NCBI RefSeq assembly: GCF_000686805.1
Contig: NZ_KK366017.1
Span: forward strand, 930,001 to 994,000
Direction: 5' to 3'
Origin: Bacillus sp. UNC41MFS5
Lineage (GTDB): Bacteria; Bacillota; Bacilli; Bacillales_B; DSM-18226
Length of the DNA stretch: 64,000 bases
Position numbers and translations under genes: made by a program. Shown in pieces: positions 1 to 11,737 of this stretch (its first letter is position 1; every line of letters begins with the position of its first letter). The notes below the pieces were generated by a model. The model saw only the letters and a program-made list of their open reading frames with translations. It did not search any database and was not told the origin of the DNA.

Positions 1-2208
<2,208 letters not shown>

Positions 2209-2252
2209 CAAAGGTAAAAATCAGCAATGAAAAATAATTAGAGTAAAATTAA

Positions 2253-2300
2253 AACAGGCTAAAACCTTTAAACACAAAGGATTTGGCCTGTTTTTTGTTT
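2253..2300 (+). terminator. Rho-independent terminator of katG
   Basis: An imperfect inverted repeat with arms ACAGGCTAAAACCTTT and AAAGGATTTGGCCTGT is followed by a T-run. It lies about 45 bases after the katG stop codon. Confidence 0.75.
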
Positions 2301-2430
2301 TAGGATTGTTGTGGAACTTATAGTAGCCAGCCGGAAAACTCGGCGAAAAGGTTCAAGATTTACAGAGAATATATATTCTTCCTGTCTCTCATGAAGTTTT
2401 AATATTTTGGGATATTGTAAAAAAATCTGG

Positions 2431-2457
2431 TTGACAGATAGATTTTAATAGTAAAAT
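2431..2457 (+). promoter_or_regulatory. Possible SigA promoter of fbp
   Basis: A perfect TTGACA is followed 15 bases later by TAAAAT. A TATAAT at 2461 is too far away (24 bases) to pair normally. The short spacing makes this tentative. Confidence 0.35.
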
Positions 2458-2520
2458 AACTATAATTTAAGTTTATCTGTTAATATAAATAATAAATCAC
2501 AATCTATTAGATAGAAATAA

Positions 2521-4482
2521 ATGGTCAATTTTGAAAGGGGATACATAATTTTGAACTCAAAGTACCTAGACTTACTTGTCCAAAAATATGATTGCGAAGA
2601 AAAAGTAGTAACTGAAATTATTAATCTGGAAGCCATTCTTAATCTACCAAAGGGGACAGAACATTTTGTCAGTGATTTACATGGGGAGTATCAAGCTTTT
2701 CAACATGTGTTAAGAAATGGTTCAGGGAATGTAAAAGAGAAAATTAGGGACTTGTTTCAAGATGTTTTATTTGAAAAAGAAATAAATGAATTTGCAACAT
2801 TAGTTTATTATCCTGAAGAAAAATTGCAATTAATTAAAAATCATTTTGGAAATGAAGAAGAATTAAATCAATGGTATATAGTAATCATCGAACGGATGTT
2901 AAGGCTTATTTCTCATGCTTCCTCTAAATATACACGTTCGAAGTTAAGAAAAGCATTGCCAAGTCAGTTTGTGTTTATCATAGAAGAGCTGCTATACAAA
3001 ACATATCAATCTACAAATAAAGAGCAATATTATACAGAAATTGTCCAGCAGATCATTTCCTTAGGTCAGGCTGATAAACTCATAACAGGACTTGCGTATA
3101 CCACTCAGAGATTGGTTGTCGATCATCTTCATGTAGTGGGGGATATTTATGATCGTGGACCTGAACCTGATAAAATCATGGATACTTTGATCAATTATCA
3201 TTCCGTTGATATTCAGTGGGGAAACCATGATGTACTATGGCTAGGTGCTTTTGCTGGTTCAATGGTTTGTCTCGCTAATATCATTCGTATCTGCGCGAGA
3301 TACGACAATTTGGATATTATTGAAGATGTATATGGAATCAATCTTAGACCCTTGCTGAATCTTGCGGAGAAATACTATGAGGACAATCCAGCTTTCAGGC
3401 CTAAGCTACATTCAGAAAAGCAATTATCTGACCATGAAAAATTACAAATAACGAAAATTCATCAAGCAATTGCGATGATTCAGTTTAAACTCGAAATGCC
3501 TATTATAAAGAGACGCCCGAATTTTAATATGTCAGAAAGGCAATTGCTGGAGAAAATTGATTATGACAAAAACGAAATAACGATTAATGGGAAAACCTAC
3601 CCTCTAGAAAATACTTGTTTTGCAACCGTAAATCCAGAGCAGCCTGATCAATTATTAGAAGAAGAAAAGCAGGTTATGGAAAGATTATTATTTTCTATCC
3701 AGCATTCAGAAAAGCTGGCCAGACATATGAATTTCCTAATGAAGAAAGGTAGTCTGTATTTAAGATATAACGGGAACCTATTAATACATGGTTGTATTCC
3801 TTTAGATGAAGAAGGGAATATGGGAAAAATGGTGATTGAAAATAAAACCTATTCCGGTCGTGATTTACTGGATGTTTTTGAACATTATTTACGCCATTCT
3901 TTTGCACATCCTGAAGAGACAGATGATCTAGCCACGGATATGGTCTGGTATTTATGGACAGGAGAATATTCATCACTCTTTGGAAAAAGAGAAATGACAA
4001 CTTTTGAGAGGTACTTTATTAAGGACAAAGCAACTCATAGAGAGGGAAAGAACCCATACTACCATTTACGCGAAAATGAAGATTTTTGCCGTAGAATCTT
4101 AACAGAGTTTGATCTGAATCCAGACCAGGGTCATATTATAAATGGCCATACACCAGTGAAAGAAATTGAAGGAGAAAATCCAATTAAAGCTAATGGTAAG
4201 ATGATCGTGATCGATGGAGGTTTCTCCAAAGCTTATCAATCAACAACTGGTATTGCAGGATATACGTTACTATATAATTCCTATGGTATGCAGCTGGCCG
4301 CCCATAAGTATTTTAATTCAAAAGAAGATGTTCTACTTAACGGGACAGATGTTTTATCAATAAAAAGATTGGTGGATAAAGAATTAAAGAGAAAAAAGGT
4401 AAGAGAGACGAATATTGGAGAGAAATTATTACAAGAAATCTCTATTTTAAATAGTCTGAGAGAATATCGCTATATGGATTAA
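2521..4482 (+). CDS. fbp: Class 3 fructose-1,6-bisphosphatase
   Basis: This gluconeogenic enzyme hydrolyses fructose 1,6-bisphosphate to fructose 6-phosphate. It belongs to the Firmicutes-specific class 3 FBPases, which are built on a calcineurin-like metallophosphatase core. The metal-binding motifs are visible as [13 protein letters not shown] and GNHDVLW, and the C-terminal [11 protein letters not shown] segment is conserved. The sequence resembles B. subtilis Fbp along its whole length and ends in the same way (REYRYM). The open frame begins at ATG 2521, which has no ribosome binding site. An in-frame TTG at 2551 is preceded by AAAGGGGA with good spacing and gives MNSKYLDLL, which matches the conserved part of the family, so TTG 2551 is the likelier start. 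It stands alone between katG and a decayed convergent region. Confidence 0.97.
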   Translation: MVNFERGYIILNSKYLDLLVQKYDCEEKVVTEIINLEAILNLPKGTEHFVSDLHGEYQAFQHVLRNGSGNVKEKIRDLFQDVLFEKEINEFATLVYYPEEKLQLIKNHFGNEEELNQWYIVIIERMLRLISHASSKYTRSKLRKALPSQFVFIIEELLYKTYQSTNKEQYYTEIVQQIISLGQADKLITGLAYTTQRLVVDHLHVVGDIYDRGPEPDKIMDTLINYHSVDIQWGNHDVLWLGAFAGSMVCLANIIRICARYDNLDIIEDVYGINLRPLLNLAEKYYEDNPAFRPKLHSEKQLSDHEKLQITKIHQAIAMIQFKLEMPIIKRRPNFNMSERQLLEKIDYDKNEITINGKTYPLENTCFATVNPEQPDQLLEEEKQVMERLLFSIQHSEKLARHMNFLMKKGSLYLRYNGNLLIHGCIPLDEEGNMGKMVIENKTYSGRDLLDVFEHYLRHSFAHPEETDDLATDMVWYLWTGEYSSLFGKREMTTFERYFIKDKATHREGKNPYYHLRENEDFCRRILTEFDLNPDQGHIINGHTPVKEIEGENPIKANGKMIVIDGGFSKAYQSTTGIAGYTLLYNSYGMQLAAHKYFNSKEDVLLNGTDVLSIKRLVDKELKRKKVRETNIGEKLLQEISILNSLREYRYMD

Positions 4483-4517
4483 TACCAATTAGTTCGAAAT
4501 GTCCATACAATAAGACA

Positions 4518-4541
4518 AAGGCTGACTTTAACGTCAGCCTT
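4518..4541. terminator. Hairpin between convergent fbp and dehydrogenase remnant
   Basis: A perfect nine-base stem (AAGGCTGAC / GTCAGCCTT) with a six-base loop lies 35 bases after fbp. The flanking T-runs are weak on both strands, so it may end transcripts from either side with modest efficiency. Confidence 0.5.
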
Positions 4542-4606
4542 AAATGATTTCATTATTAAATTAAAGCCAGGTAATTATATTTGCATTTAAATTATTGAAT
4601 AAATTA

Positions 4607-5470
4607 TTAATTAAAAACCCTTTGATTGATTCTTTCCGAAATAGCTTTTGCAAAATCAGTAGTAGAGGCATTTCCACCTAAGTCTCTGGTTTTCACACCG
4701 TCTTTAAGTGATTGGTAAAGTCCTTGCTCCACCAATTTACCTATTTCTTCAAGCTTACTATCATCATGTCTTTCCGCAAGCCATTCCATTAACATTACTG
4801 TTGATAGCATAATACCTGTTGGATTTCCAATATTTAAGCCTGCAATATCTGGTGCAGAACCATGGGCTGCCTGAGCCATAGCCAGATTTTGATTTGAGTT
4901 GATTGAAGGTGCCAATCCTAGGCTTCCTACAAGTTCTCCTGCTAAATCAGACAGTATATCTCCGTACATATTCTCTGTTACGATTACGTCGAAGTATTTT
5001 GCCCGACGGACTAAGTGAGCTGCCATTGCGTCGATATGATTATCATCTACTGTAACTTCAGGGTATTGCTCGGCCACTTCACGGCACACCCTTAAAAATA
5101 ACCCTGTACTTAATCGGAGAACATTCGCTTTATGGACAATTGTTACTTTTTTGCGGCGCTTCATGGCCATTTTAAAAGCTGCATGTGCAATACGTTCTGC
5201 TGCTTTCCTTGTAAACACACCCGATGTGACAACTACATCCTCTGTAATTTGCCACTCCCCATGACCGACAAACATGTTGCAATCTGCATAAAATCCTTCC
5301 GTGTTTTCCCGGAAGATAACCAAATCCGCTTCTCCTACAACGCTTTTAATTCCTGGCATTGTTTTAGCTGGACGAATATTTGCAAATAAATCTAGTGAAT
5401 GGCGAAGTGCTCCACTTGGATTGAGTTTCACTTTATGCTCAGGTGGGTAGGCAGCAGAATCAAGGCTTTT
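4607..5470 (-). pseudogene. Isocitrate/isopropylmalate dehydrogenase family remnant, N-terminus lost
   Basis: About 275 codons encode the middle and C-terminal parts of a beta-decarboxylating NAD(P)-dependent dehydrogenase. Recognisable motifs are the RENTEGFY substrate loop, VHKANVL, the metal-binding DIIVTENMYGDILSDLAGEL-type region (here as VIVTENMYGDILSD) and HGSAPDIAG. Intact family members have roughly 70-90 more residues at the N-terminus, where the start of the Rossmann-like domain lies. The frame stays open upstream only to a stop at 5471-5473, and the apparent GTG start at 5431 has no ribosome binding site. A neighbouring frame just upstream (about 5475-5545) reads through codons that could be frameshifted dehydrogenase sequence, but this is uncertain. 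It abuts the broken ger genes, so the region appears to be decaying. Confidence 0.75.
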
Positions 5471-5548
5471 TTATAATCCGATATGCTCTGCGTTACTTCT
5501 AATTCTCTTTTACTCAAAAAATGAGAATCATTATTTTCATTCACTTTT

Positions 5549-6202
5549 TCAGTAGATGAGTCCTCTGTTGATGATTTTCACCTTTGCACGGGATGTTATG
5601 TTGATATGGGGATAATCTTTTTCCCAGTTCATATTTTTCCATGTTTCAGGGTGGTGGGCAATCATGATTCTGCCGAGTCCTAATGCATCACAATTGGCTT
5701 CCTTTAAGGTTTGGATGATTGTGTCCATCTCCTTTTCAATTCTTCGAGAAATGATTCGATTCAATTCATCCAAATCTTTTTGACTTCGCAGACTTTTTCC
5801 GTTATATTCGTTTATTTCGATGGCAAGGTTAAAACTTAATGTGACACGTGGCTTTCTGCCTTTTGTTGTGATCATGATATCTCTTTTCGATTTTCTTATT
5901 GTATAGGAGATGTAATTTTTGAGTTCTTTTTCTTTTCGGTAACGTACCATCAATCTTGTATTTCTGTGTTGTTTATTTTGCATCAACAATAAAAGTTCGG
6001 GGTATTTTTCTTTTAATGTTTTCCCTGTGTAACGGTCACCGTGAAACAGGGCAACACCAGTCAGAACGATATCTTTATTCTTTAATTCGAGATATGGAAG
6101 GACGAAGTCTTTTCCCTCATCGCTGATTTTATTTTTGATGGTCTGCTGATTTTCGTGAGCGATGAAGGAATTGGTTTCCGCGCTCTCGAGTAATTTGGTC
6201 AA
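5549..6202 (-). pseudogene. GerC-type germinant receptor lipoprotein, C-terminal part only
   Basis: This encodes the C-terminal two thirds of a Ger(x)C-family protein, the lipoprotein subunit of spore germinant receptors. Family features include the LTGVALFHGDRYTGK strand and the conserved end with ANCDALGLGRIMIAHHPETW. The N-terminal lipoprotein signal and lipobox Cys are missing, as is about the first 170 residues of a normal GerC. The frame starts at a TTG at 6202 that overlaps the stop of the gerA fragment, and it is open further upstream to the point where gerA sequence ends. This is best explained by a deletion that joined gerA directly to the middle of gerC and removed any gerB gene between them. 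Confidence 0.8.
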
Positions 6203-6789
6203 TGCTTCCCCGTGGAAAAACTCATTTCGTGAATGGGATTGACGAAGGCTGAGATTGCCGTCAATGCAATGATGATGACCATGATGTTGGAAACGATATT
6301 AGCCTGTACAATGGCGGTTCCAATGACGAGTCCACCTACCACGCCGATGGTTTGTGAAATGGAGGTCGGTAGTCGAATCGCAGCTTCCCTCAAGAGTTCC
6401 AAAATGAGCTGCATGATGAAGGCTTCAACAATGGGCGGGAAGGGGACATAGTCGACGCTCCCCTTTACCGCTGTCACCAAGTCAATCGGGATGATTTCAT
6501 AATTGAACGACACGATGGCGATGTATAGAGCAGGCAGGGTGACACTCATGAAAAAACCGACAAGCCTGATGATGCGCAAAAATGATGAGATGATTGTCCT
6601 GACGTCGAAGTCATCAGGTGACTGGTAATAAGAAAAAAAGGTGACGGGCATGATCAAGGTGGTGGCATCTCCTTCCACCATGACGGCGACCCTTCCTTCC
6701 AAAAGATTGGCGGTAATTCGGTCGGGGCGTTCCGTCTTCAAGATTTGCGGGAAGATGGAAAAGGAACTGTCCTCGATGAATTCTTCCAA
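6199..6789 (-). pseudogene. GerA-family receptor subunit, membrane-domain fragment
   Basis: This is the middle and membrane part of a GerA-type germinant receptor A subunit. It starts at the conserved EEFIEDSSFSIFPQ and GRVAVMVEGDA segments and runs through several hydrophobic helices. The strongly conserved PFPPIVEAFIMQLILELLREA and IGVVGGLVIGTAIVQA segments are present. The frame ends abruptly after FVNPIHEM with seven foreign residues, where intact GerA proteins continue for about another 50 residues, so the 3' end is deleted. The 5' part is in another frame (6801-7430). Both pieces are read from the same promoterless reading direction and belong to one broken gene. Confidence 0.85.
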
Positions 6790-6800
6790 CTTTCCTGAGG

Positions 6801-7430
6801 TCAGTCCATTCCCGATTTTATAGACCTGATTCGATATTTTACGGTTCGGACGAGTTCCGCACTTGCTAGATTCTCCATATAAATGATCGCAATATTCGTG
6901 CTGATGGTTTCACCAATCGGAAGAATTTCTGTCTTTAAATCGGAAGAACAAATCCGGTTTCTGATGGTATTGATATTGGTTAAAATGCTTTCTACACATC
7001 CGTCATGGGATCCATAGACAATTTTTTCCGCCATTGGTTCCGTCAAACTTCTCGTTTGAAAAGCATCGGTCTCGATGATATAGGTTTCCCGCTTATTTTC
7101 GACAAACAGGACAGTGTTCCCGTTGATAAGCCCTTCCTCTACTTTTTCGAAGTCGTTTGTGAGTTCAATATTGGAGATGGGAAGGTCAATTAACAAATCT
7201 CCTTCTTTTAGCTCGCAAATCGGCTTGATGATTCGTTCATTGATGATACCTTTGTCGGCGATGGTGTCGAGATAGACGATACATATTCGATTATGATTAA
7301 AAAGAAGCGTTCTTGTACGTAAGTCGAAAGTGTGCGAGAATCGTTCTTTTATCTTTTGTACATTTTGATCGACGGTTCTCTCAATGGCTCTTTCGATGTT
7401 TGTCTTTTCTGATTTTGGATTGTTCGCCAT
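6801..7430 (-). pseudogene. GerA-family receptor subunit, N-terminal fragment
   Basis: This holds the cytoplasmic N-terminal domain of a GerA-type receptor A subunit, about 200 residues, with a good ribosome binding site (AAGGGAG) before ATG 7430. Conserved segments are RTLLFNHNRICIVYLDTIADK, ETYIIETDAFQTRSLTEP and IYMENLAS. Translation leaves the family pattern after VKYRIRSIK and stops. One extra A in the four-base run at 6816-6819 would restore the family-like IKIGNGLTSGKLEEF and join this piece to the 6199-6789 fragment. The gene is therefore a frameshift pseudogene, unless the lost base is a sequencing error; the downstream deletion argues that the locus is dead in any case. Confidence 0.85.
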
Positions 7431-7536
7431 GATTTCTCCCTTAGAAAACCTTTTAAGATTGATTTCTTATTTTTTGTTAAATGAATGGATAATATGCTAG
7501 GTGTTATGATTTCTTTAATTTTCGGATATAAAAAAG

Positions 7537-7569
7537 GTGATGGAGGATTCCATCACACTAGCTTTTTTT
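7537..7569. terminator. Bidirectional terminator hairpin below tetR
   Basis: A perfect stem GTGATGGA / TCCATCAC with loop GGAT has T-runs on both sides (CCTTTTTTAT on the minus strand and CTTTTTTTTTT on the plus strand). On the minus strand it lies just after the TetR gene and before the ger remnants. Confidence 0.8.
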
Positions 7570-7585
7570 TTTCTATTTTTTCTTG

Positions 7586-8215
7586 TTATCTTTTCTCCGA
7601 TTGTTGATTTTCCCATGGTTTTGGTTTATCAGATGTCTGGTTTAAATGAAAAAGCATATACAACTGTTTAGCAAGAAATTGCGGTGTATAAGGCATGTCC
7701 TTACGCAACCAAGCTACGATCGTGCCGATAAGAGCTGAAGAACCGTGCCAAATAGCAATATCCCTTTGGATATCAGTAGTAGCGAGCATGGAGTCTATTT
7801 CCGTTCTATCTGTTATTGATTTCGTAAGTATTTTTAATAACCGCTCTGTAAAGATTGGCGTTCGTGTAGAACCAAGAACAACTTTATAGAATTTGGCATT
7901 CTCGGCTATATGCTCAAGCAGGTTTATAAGTTTCAACGAATCAATTTCTTCAGAGGAATTCGTGTTTTTTGTCGTACTCATCATGATGCCCTCAATATCC
8001 TCGGCCATTTCCTGCGCCATCTTCTCCAGCATGTCTTGTATATCATGATAATGCAGATAAAATGTAACACGGTTGATGGTTGCACGTTCAGCAATCCGGT
8101 TAACCGTGATTTTATTTATTTCCATCTCCTGCAGCAAATCTATTAATGCGTCTTTTATTAATTGGCGTGTGCGCAGTACCCGAGGATCTACACGTGGTTT
8201 TTCATTGTCTTTCAT
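7586..8215 (-). CDS. TetR/AcrR-family transcriptional regulator
   Basis: This 209-residue protein is a dimeric, ligand-responsive DNA-binding repressor. Residues about 14-60 form the TetR helix-turn-helix, visible as NKITVNRIAERATINRVTFYLHYHDI. The helical C-terminal part resembles the TetR_C type found near multidrug or stress genes and carries the inducer site in this family. The gene is transcribed away from a DHA2-type efflux transporter, and a perfect 8-bp inverted repeat lies over the transporter's transcription start. The natural inference is that it represses the transporter until a toxic ligand binds. The ligand cannot be read from the sequence. Confidence 0.9.
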   Translation of the reverse strand: MKDNEKPRVDPRVLRTRQLIKDALIDLLQEMEINKITVNRIAERATINRVTFYLHYHDIQDMLEKMAQEMAEDIEGIMMSTTKNTNSSEEIDSLKLINLLEHIAENAKFYKVVLGSTRTPIFTERLLKILTKSITDRTEIDSMLATTDIQRDIAIWHGSSALIGTIVAWLRKDMPYTPQFLAKQLYMLFHLNQTSDKPKPWENQQSEKR

Positions 8216-8338
8216 GTCAAATCACACTTCCTATAAATTGGTAATTTACAATAATTTAATTTCTGTCTATTTTTTGGGGCTTTCTCAACAGTAATGAAAT
8301 AAATGATAACTAATTTACACTTCTCAAGAAATTGTCTG

Positions 8339-8366
8339 TTGTCAGAAGCAACGGTCTTATTATAAT
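8339..8366 (+). promoter_or_regulatory. SigA promoter of the MFS efflux gene
   Basis: TTGTCA and TATAAT are separated by 16 bases. Transcription would begin near 8373, which leaves almost no leader before ATG 8379 and so supports the TTG start at 8442. Confidence 0.7.
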
Positions 8367-8374
8367 CTAATTTA

Positions 8375-8402
8375 TACAATGTTAATTATTAAACACATTG
8401 TA
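8375..8402. promoter_or_regulatory. Candidate TetR operator
   Basis: A perfect inverted repeat, TACAATGT-N12-ACATTGTA, spans the predicted +1 region of the efflux gene, next to the divergent TetR gene. Length and placement fit a TetR-family operator that blocks the promoter. The assignment to this regulator is inferred from position only. Confidence 0.5.
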
Positions 8403-8441
8403 AAAAAAGTCTATATTCAAGTTAGAAAGGATAGGAGAAAA

Positions 8442-9947
8442 TTGAATAATAATCCTAAAACTGTCACAAATTCGATAAAAAAAGGACCTATTATGTTCAT
8501 TATGATATTAGGTGCTTTTATTGCAACATTAAACCAAACAGTCATGAGCGTCGCTACTCCTGAACTAATGGTTGAATTTAAAATTTCAGCAGCAACAGCA
8601 CAGTGGTTAACGACAGGTTACATGCTCGTAAACGGTGTCTTAATTCCCATTACCGCCTATTTAATGCAGCGATTTACCACACGTCAGCTTTTCCAAGCTT
8701 CCATGTTTATCTTTCTTGCCGGAACCATTGTTTCAAGCTTTGCAACGGGCTTTCCTTTATTGTTGACCGGCCGCATGATCCAGGCGGCTGGTGCAGGAAT
8801 CATTATGCCGCTGCTTACGAACGTCATTCTTACCATCTTTCCTCCAGAAAAAAGAGGGGCAGCCATGGGGATGGTCGGGCTAGCAATCATTTTTGCCCCA
8901 GCCATCGGGCCTACCCTTGCCGGTTACATTATTGAAAACTACAAATGGGAAACCATGTTTTACGGGATGATTCCATTTGCTGTCATTGTAATTGCACTTG
9001 GATTCATTTATCTCCGAAATGTATCGGATCCAATCAAGACAAAACTTGATATGTTAAGTGTTGTCCTGTCTACCATTGGTTTTGGTGCCTTACTTTATGG
9101 TTTCAGCCGAGCTGGAAGCCTTGGATGGTCAGACAAGGAGGTACTAAGTACGATTGCAGTAGGAATCTTGGCCCTAGCACTCTTTTCATGGAAGCAGATG
9201 AAATCGCAAAATCCACTCCTTGACTTGCGTGCATTCAAGTACAATATGTTCTCCTTAACAACGATTATCAATATCGCGGTTACGATGGTAATGTATGCAG
9301 ATATGATGCTGCTACCGCTTTACCTTCAGAATATCCGTGGATACACAGCAATTGAGTCTGGTCTTCTCCTTCTTCCAGGTGCGCTAATAATGGGCTTCCT
9401 TATGCCAGTTACCGGCAAGTTGTTTGATCGCTTTGGCGCGAAATGGCTAACTGTTATCGGAATGATTATTACTATCGCCACAACGATGGGCTTTACCAAT
9501 TTGACAGACTCGACAAGTTATACCTTTTTGGTTTTAATGTCAACTGGGCGCCGCATTGGGATGGCCTTGATGATGATGCCTTTACAGACTGCTGGATTGA
9601 ATCAACTGCCACAACAGTTAAGTGCACACGGTACTGCCATTAGCAATACCATCCGGCAAGTTGCCGGTGCTGTCGGGACTTCGCTTCTTGTTACCGTAAT
9701 GTCGGACCGAACAAAATCACATCTGCAGGAAATGATTCCTACTGCAGCTGCTAAGGGCTTAACTCAAGGGCAGCTTATAAAGGAAGCGACTATTCAGGGA
9801 ATTAATGACGCATATCTCGTCATTATTGGGATTGGCATCATTGGATTACTTCTTTCCTTGTTTATCAAGAAGGTGAAGCAAGCTTCTGATTTAGAGACCA
9901 AAGCCACTTTGGTAAAGGGAAAACAAAGAGATTTGAAAACTACCTAA
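8442..9947 (+). CDS. DHA2-family (EmrB/QacA type) MFS multidrug efflux transporter
   Basis: This integral membrane protein of about 14 predicted segments exports drugs by proton antiport. The family signature is clear: the first helix has GAFIATLNQTVMSVATPEL, followed by AQWLTTGYML and the RQLFQASMFIFLAGT region, and helix 5 has the antiporter-type GPTLAGYI. The open frame extends to ATG 8379, but that codon sits at the predicted transcription start. TTG 8442 has AGGAG four bases upstream and gives MNNNPKTVTN, so it is preferred. The gene is divergent from a TetR regulator and followed at 54 bases by an SDR gene, perhaps in the same transcript. The substrate is unknown. Confidence 0.93.
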   Translation: MNNNPKTVTNSIKKGPIMFIMILGAFIATLNQTVMSVATPELMVEFKISAATAQWLTTGYMLVNGVLIPITAYLMQRFTTRQLFQASMFIFLAGTIVSSFATGFPLLLTGRMIQAAGAGIIMPLLTNVILTIFPPEKRGAAMGMVGLAIIFAPAIGPTLAGYIIENYKWETMFYGMIPFAVIVIALGFIYLRNVSDPIKTKLDMLSVVLSTIGFGALLYGFSRAGSLGWSDKEVLSTIAVGILALALFSWKQMKSQNPLLDLRAFKYNMFSLTTIINIAVTMVMYADMMLLPLYLQNIRGYTAIESGLLLLPGALIMGFLMPVTGKLFDRFGAKWLTVIGMIITIATTMGFTNLTDSTSYTFLVLMSTGRRIGMALMMMPLQTAGLNQLPQQLSAHGTAISNTIRQVAGAVGTSLLVTVMSDRTKSHLQEMIPTAAAKGLTQGQLIKEATIQGINDAYLVIIGIGIIGLLLSLFIKKVKQASDLETKATLVKGKQRDLKTT

Positions 9948-10001
9948 CTTAATGAACATCCATTATTTAGAAAAGTTAAAAAGATAATTGGAGGAATTGA
10001 T

Positions 10002-10760
10002 ATGAGACTTCAAAATAAGGTAGCCGTAGTAACTGGTGCTGCTTCTGGGATGGGTAAAGCCATTGCGATTCTTTATGCGAAAGAAGGCGCAAAAGTAGTA
10101 GTTTCTGATATTAACATGGAAGCCGCAACTATTACAGTAGATGAAATAAAGTCTAATGGCGGGGCTGCAATAGCGGTTATGGCCAATGTGGCGAAAGAAG
10201 AAGATATACAAAACCTGATTAACATAGCAGTTCATACATTTGGAACATTAGACATCTTAGTCAATAATGCAGGAATAATGGATAACTTTGAACCTGCTGG
10301 TGATATTGAAGATGATAAATGGGAGAGAGTTTTTGCGATTAATACTACGAGTGTTATGCGTGCAACACGTAAAGCCTTACCTATATTTTTAGAAAAAGAA
10401 TATGGTGTTATTATTAATGTGGCTTCAGCTGGTGGACTTCAAGGAGCTAGAGCAGGAGGCGCTTATACAGCTTCTAAGCATGCAGTTGTTGGTTTTACAA
10501 AAAATACTGGATTTATGTATGCAACAAAAGGTATTCGTTGTAACGCAATTGCGCCAGGTGGAGTTGATACAAATATCAGTTCTTCAATGACACGAGTTAA
10601 CGAATTTGGTATGGGGCGCATTAAAGCTGGATTAGGAATAAATCCACGTGTAGGTAAATCAGAAGAAGTTGCAAATATAGCTCTTTTTCTAGCTTCTGAT
10701 GAATCAAGCTTTGTTAATGGAACAGTGATTACGGGGGATGCAGGTTGGACCGCTTATTAA
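10002..10760 (+). CDS. Short-chain dehydrogenase/reductase
   Basis: This is a 252-residue cytoplasmic NAD(P)-dependent oxidoreductase of the classical SDR family. The nucleotide-binding motif TGAASGMG starts at residue 11, the structural NNAG motif follows, and the catalytic residues are Ser142, Tyr155 and Lys159 (YTASK). An acidic residue after the second strand (VVSDIN) suggests a preference for NAD(H), which is an inference. The start has a strong ribosome binding site (GGAGGAATTGATATG). It lies directly downstream of the MFS gene, with no terminator seen between them, so it may detoxify or modify the exported compound. The substrate cannot be predicted. Confidence 0.92.
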   Translation: MRLQNKVAVVTGAASGMGKAIAILYAKEGAKVVVSDINMEAATITVDEIKSNGGAAIAVMANVAKEEDIQNLINIAVHTFGTLDILVNNAGIMDNFEPAGDIEDDKWERVFAINTTSVMRATRKALPIFLEKEYGVIINVASAGGLQGARAGGAYTASKHAVVGFTKNTGFMYATKGIRCNAIAPGGVDTNISSSMTRVNEFGMGRIKAGLGINPRVGKSEEVANIALFLASDESSFVNGTVITGDAGWTAY

Positions 10761-10793
10761 TATAGTACGTTAATAATTGTGTTAATACCGTCG

Positions 10794-10824
10794 AGATTTA
10801 ACTTGGCGGTATTTCCTTTTTTTA
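10794..10824 (+). terminator. Terminator after the SDR gene
   Basis: Arms AATACCG and CGGTATT enclose a loop of six bases and are followed by TCCTTTTTTT. Confidence 0.7.
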
Positions 10825-10892
10825 TTAGCTTGTGAAACATTGTTATTTACGATTGCTGTTAGACAACTAAAATTACCTGATAGGAGAATGTT

Positions 10893-11348
10893 ATGAAAGC
10901 ATATGAAATCATGATACCACAAGTGTATAAAGTAAAGGAAAACGACACCGTCCGATCAGTCATTGAAAGATTTATTCAACACCGTATCGGCGGTCTTCCT
11001 GTGGTAAATGACAGAAACCAAATTGTGGCGTATGTTAGTGACGGTGATATCATGCGATATATTGGCAAGCATGACAATCGGATTTTTGATGCTTATTCCT
11101 ATTTTGCCTATATCAAAGGGGATGATGAGGAATTTGAGGAAAGAGTGCATAAATTGCTGAACCTGAATGTACTTCAAATCGCTAAAAGAAAGATTATAAA
11201 AGTTTCATGGGACGAAGAAATAGAGAATATTGCGTCTATTCTTGGAAAAAAACAAATTAAAAAACTGCCAGTAGAGCGTAATGGAGTATTGGTGGGGATT
11301 ATTAGCCGTGGAGATGTCATTAGGCATTCCTTTAAGTCCATCATATAA
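10893..11348 (+). CDS. CBS-domain pair protein
   Basis: A 151-residue protein made almost entirely of two CBS domains, about residues 7-60 and 95-150, in the arrangement that forms a Bateman module. The repeats are visible as HRIGGLPVVNDRNQIVAYVSDGDIM and KQIKKLPVERNGVLVGIISRGDVI. Such modules bind adenine nucleotides or other ligands and act as energy or signal sensors. No catalytic domain is attached, so the protein may act on a partner. A stretch of about 30 residues rich in acidic residues and tyrosines separates the domains. The start has AGGAG eight bases upstream. Its neighbours give no clear role. Confidence 0.9.
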   Translation: MKAYEIMIPQVYKVKENDTVRSVIERFIQHRIGGLPVVNDRNQIVAYVSDGDIMRYIGKHDNRIFDAYSYFAYIKGDDEEFEERVHKLLNLNVLQIAKRKIIKVSWDEEIENIASILGKKQIKKLPVERNGVLVGIISRGDVIRHSFKSII

Positions 11349-11737
11349 CAAAGTTATAGGAAAGAAAGTATCACGAAATATGCAGAAGAATCTTACATTA
11401 AAAAATAACAATTCAATAATGATTTAACATGTTATAATCATAAATGGGGTACTATCAAATCTCTACATGATCCTTCAAAATTCTCCAATGTTAATCCTGT
11501 GATTCTTTTCAACATAACCTTATTCAATTTCCATCTTTTAATTTCATCAAGGGAGGTGTTTACTAAAAAAAGTGATAGTAATGATGAAATAATTGCACTA
11601 GATAGGAAACTAAGATTCCATTCCTCTTAAGAATTGTCCCCTAAGACTACCAACAATATTATAACTTCTGCATTTGATTTCTTGATAAGTACCCGCCATT
11701 AATAGTAGTAAGCAATAAAAAACATTTAAATGTTTTC
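11349..11737. other. Intergenic region without a firm gene
   Basis: About 390 bases lie between the CBS gene and the coiled-coil gene. A good ribosome-binding sequence (AAGGGAGGTG, about 11549-11558) is followed only by a short 24-codon open frame. On the minus strand a start-poor frame of about 50 codons (11450-11590) has no recognisable similarity. Both look like decayed sequence. A TATAAT at 11433 has no convincing -35 partner. Confidence 0.4.

Noticed and set aside
11450..11590. Minus-strand frame of about 50 codons between the CBS and coiled-coil genes
   Set aside because: No ribosome binding site or recognisable similarity; it may be a decayed fragment but cannot be supported as a gene.
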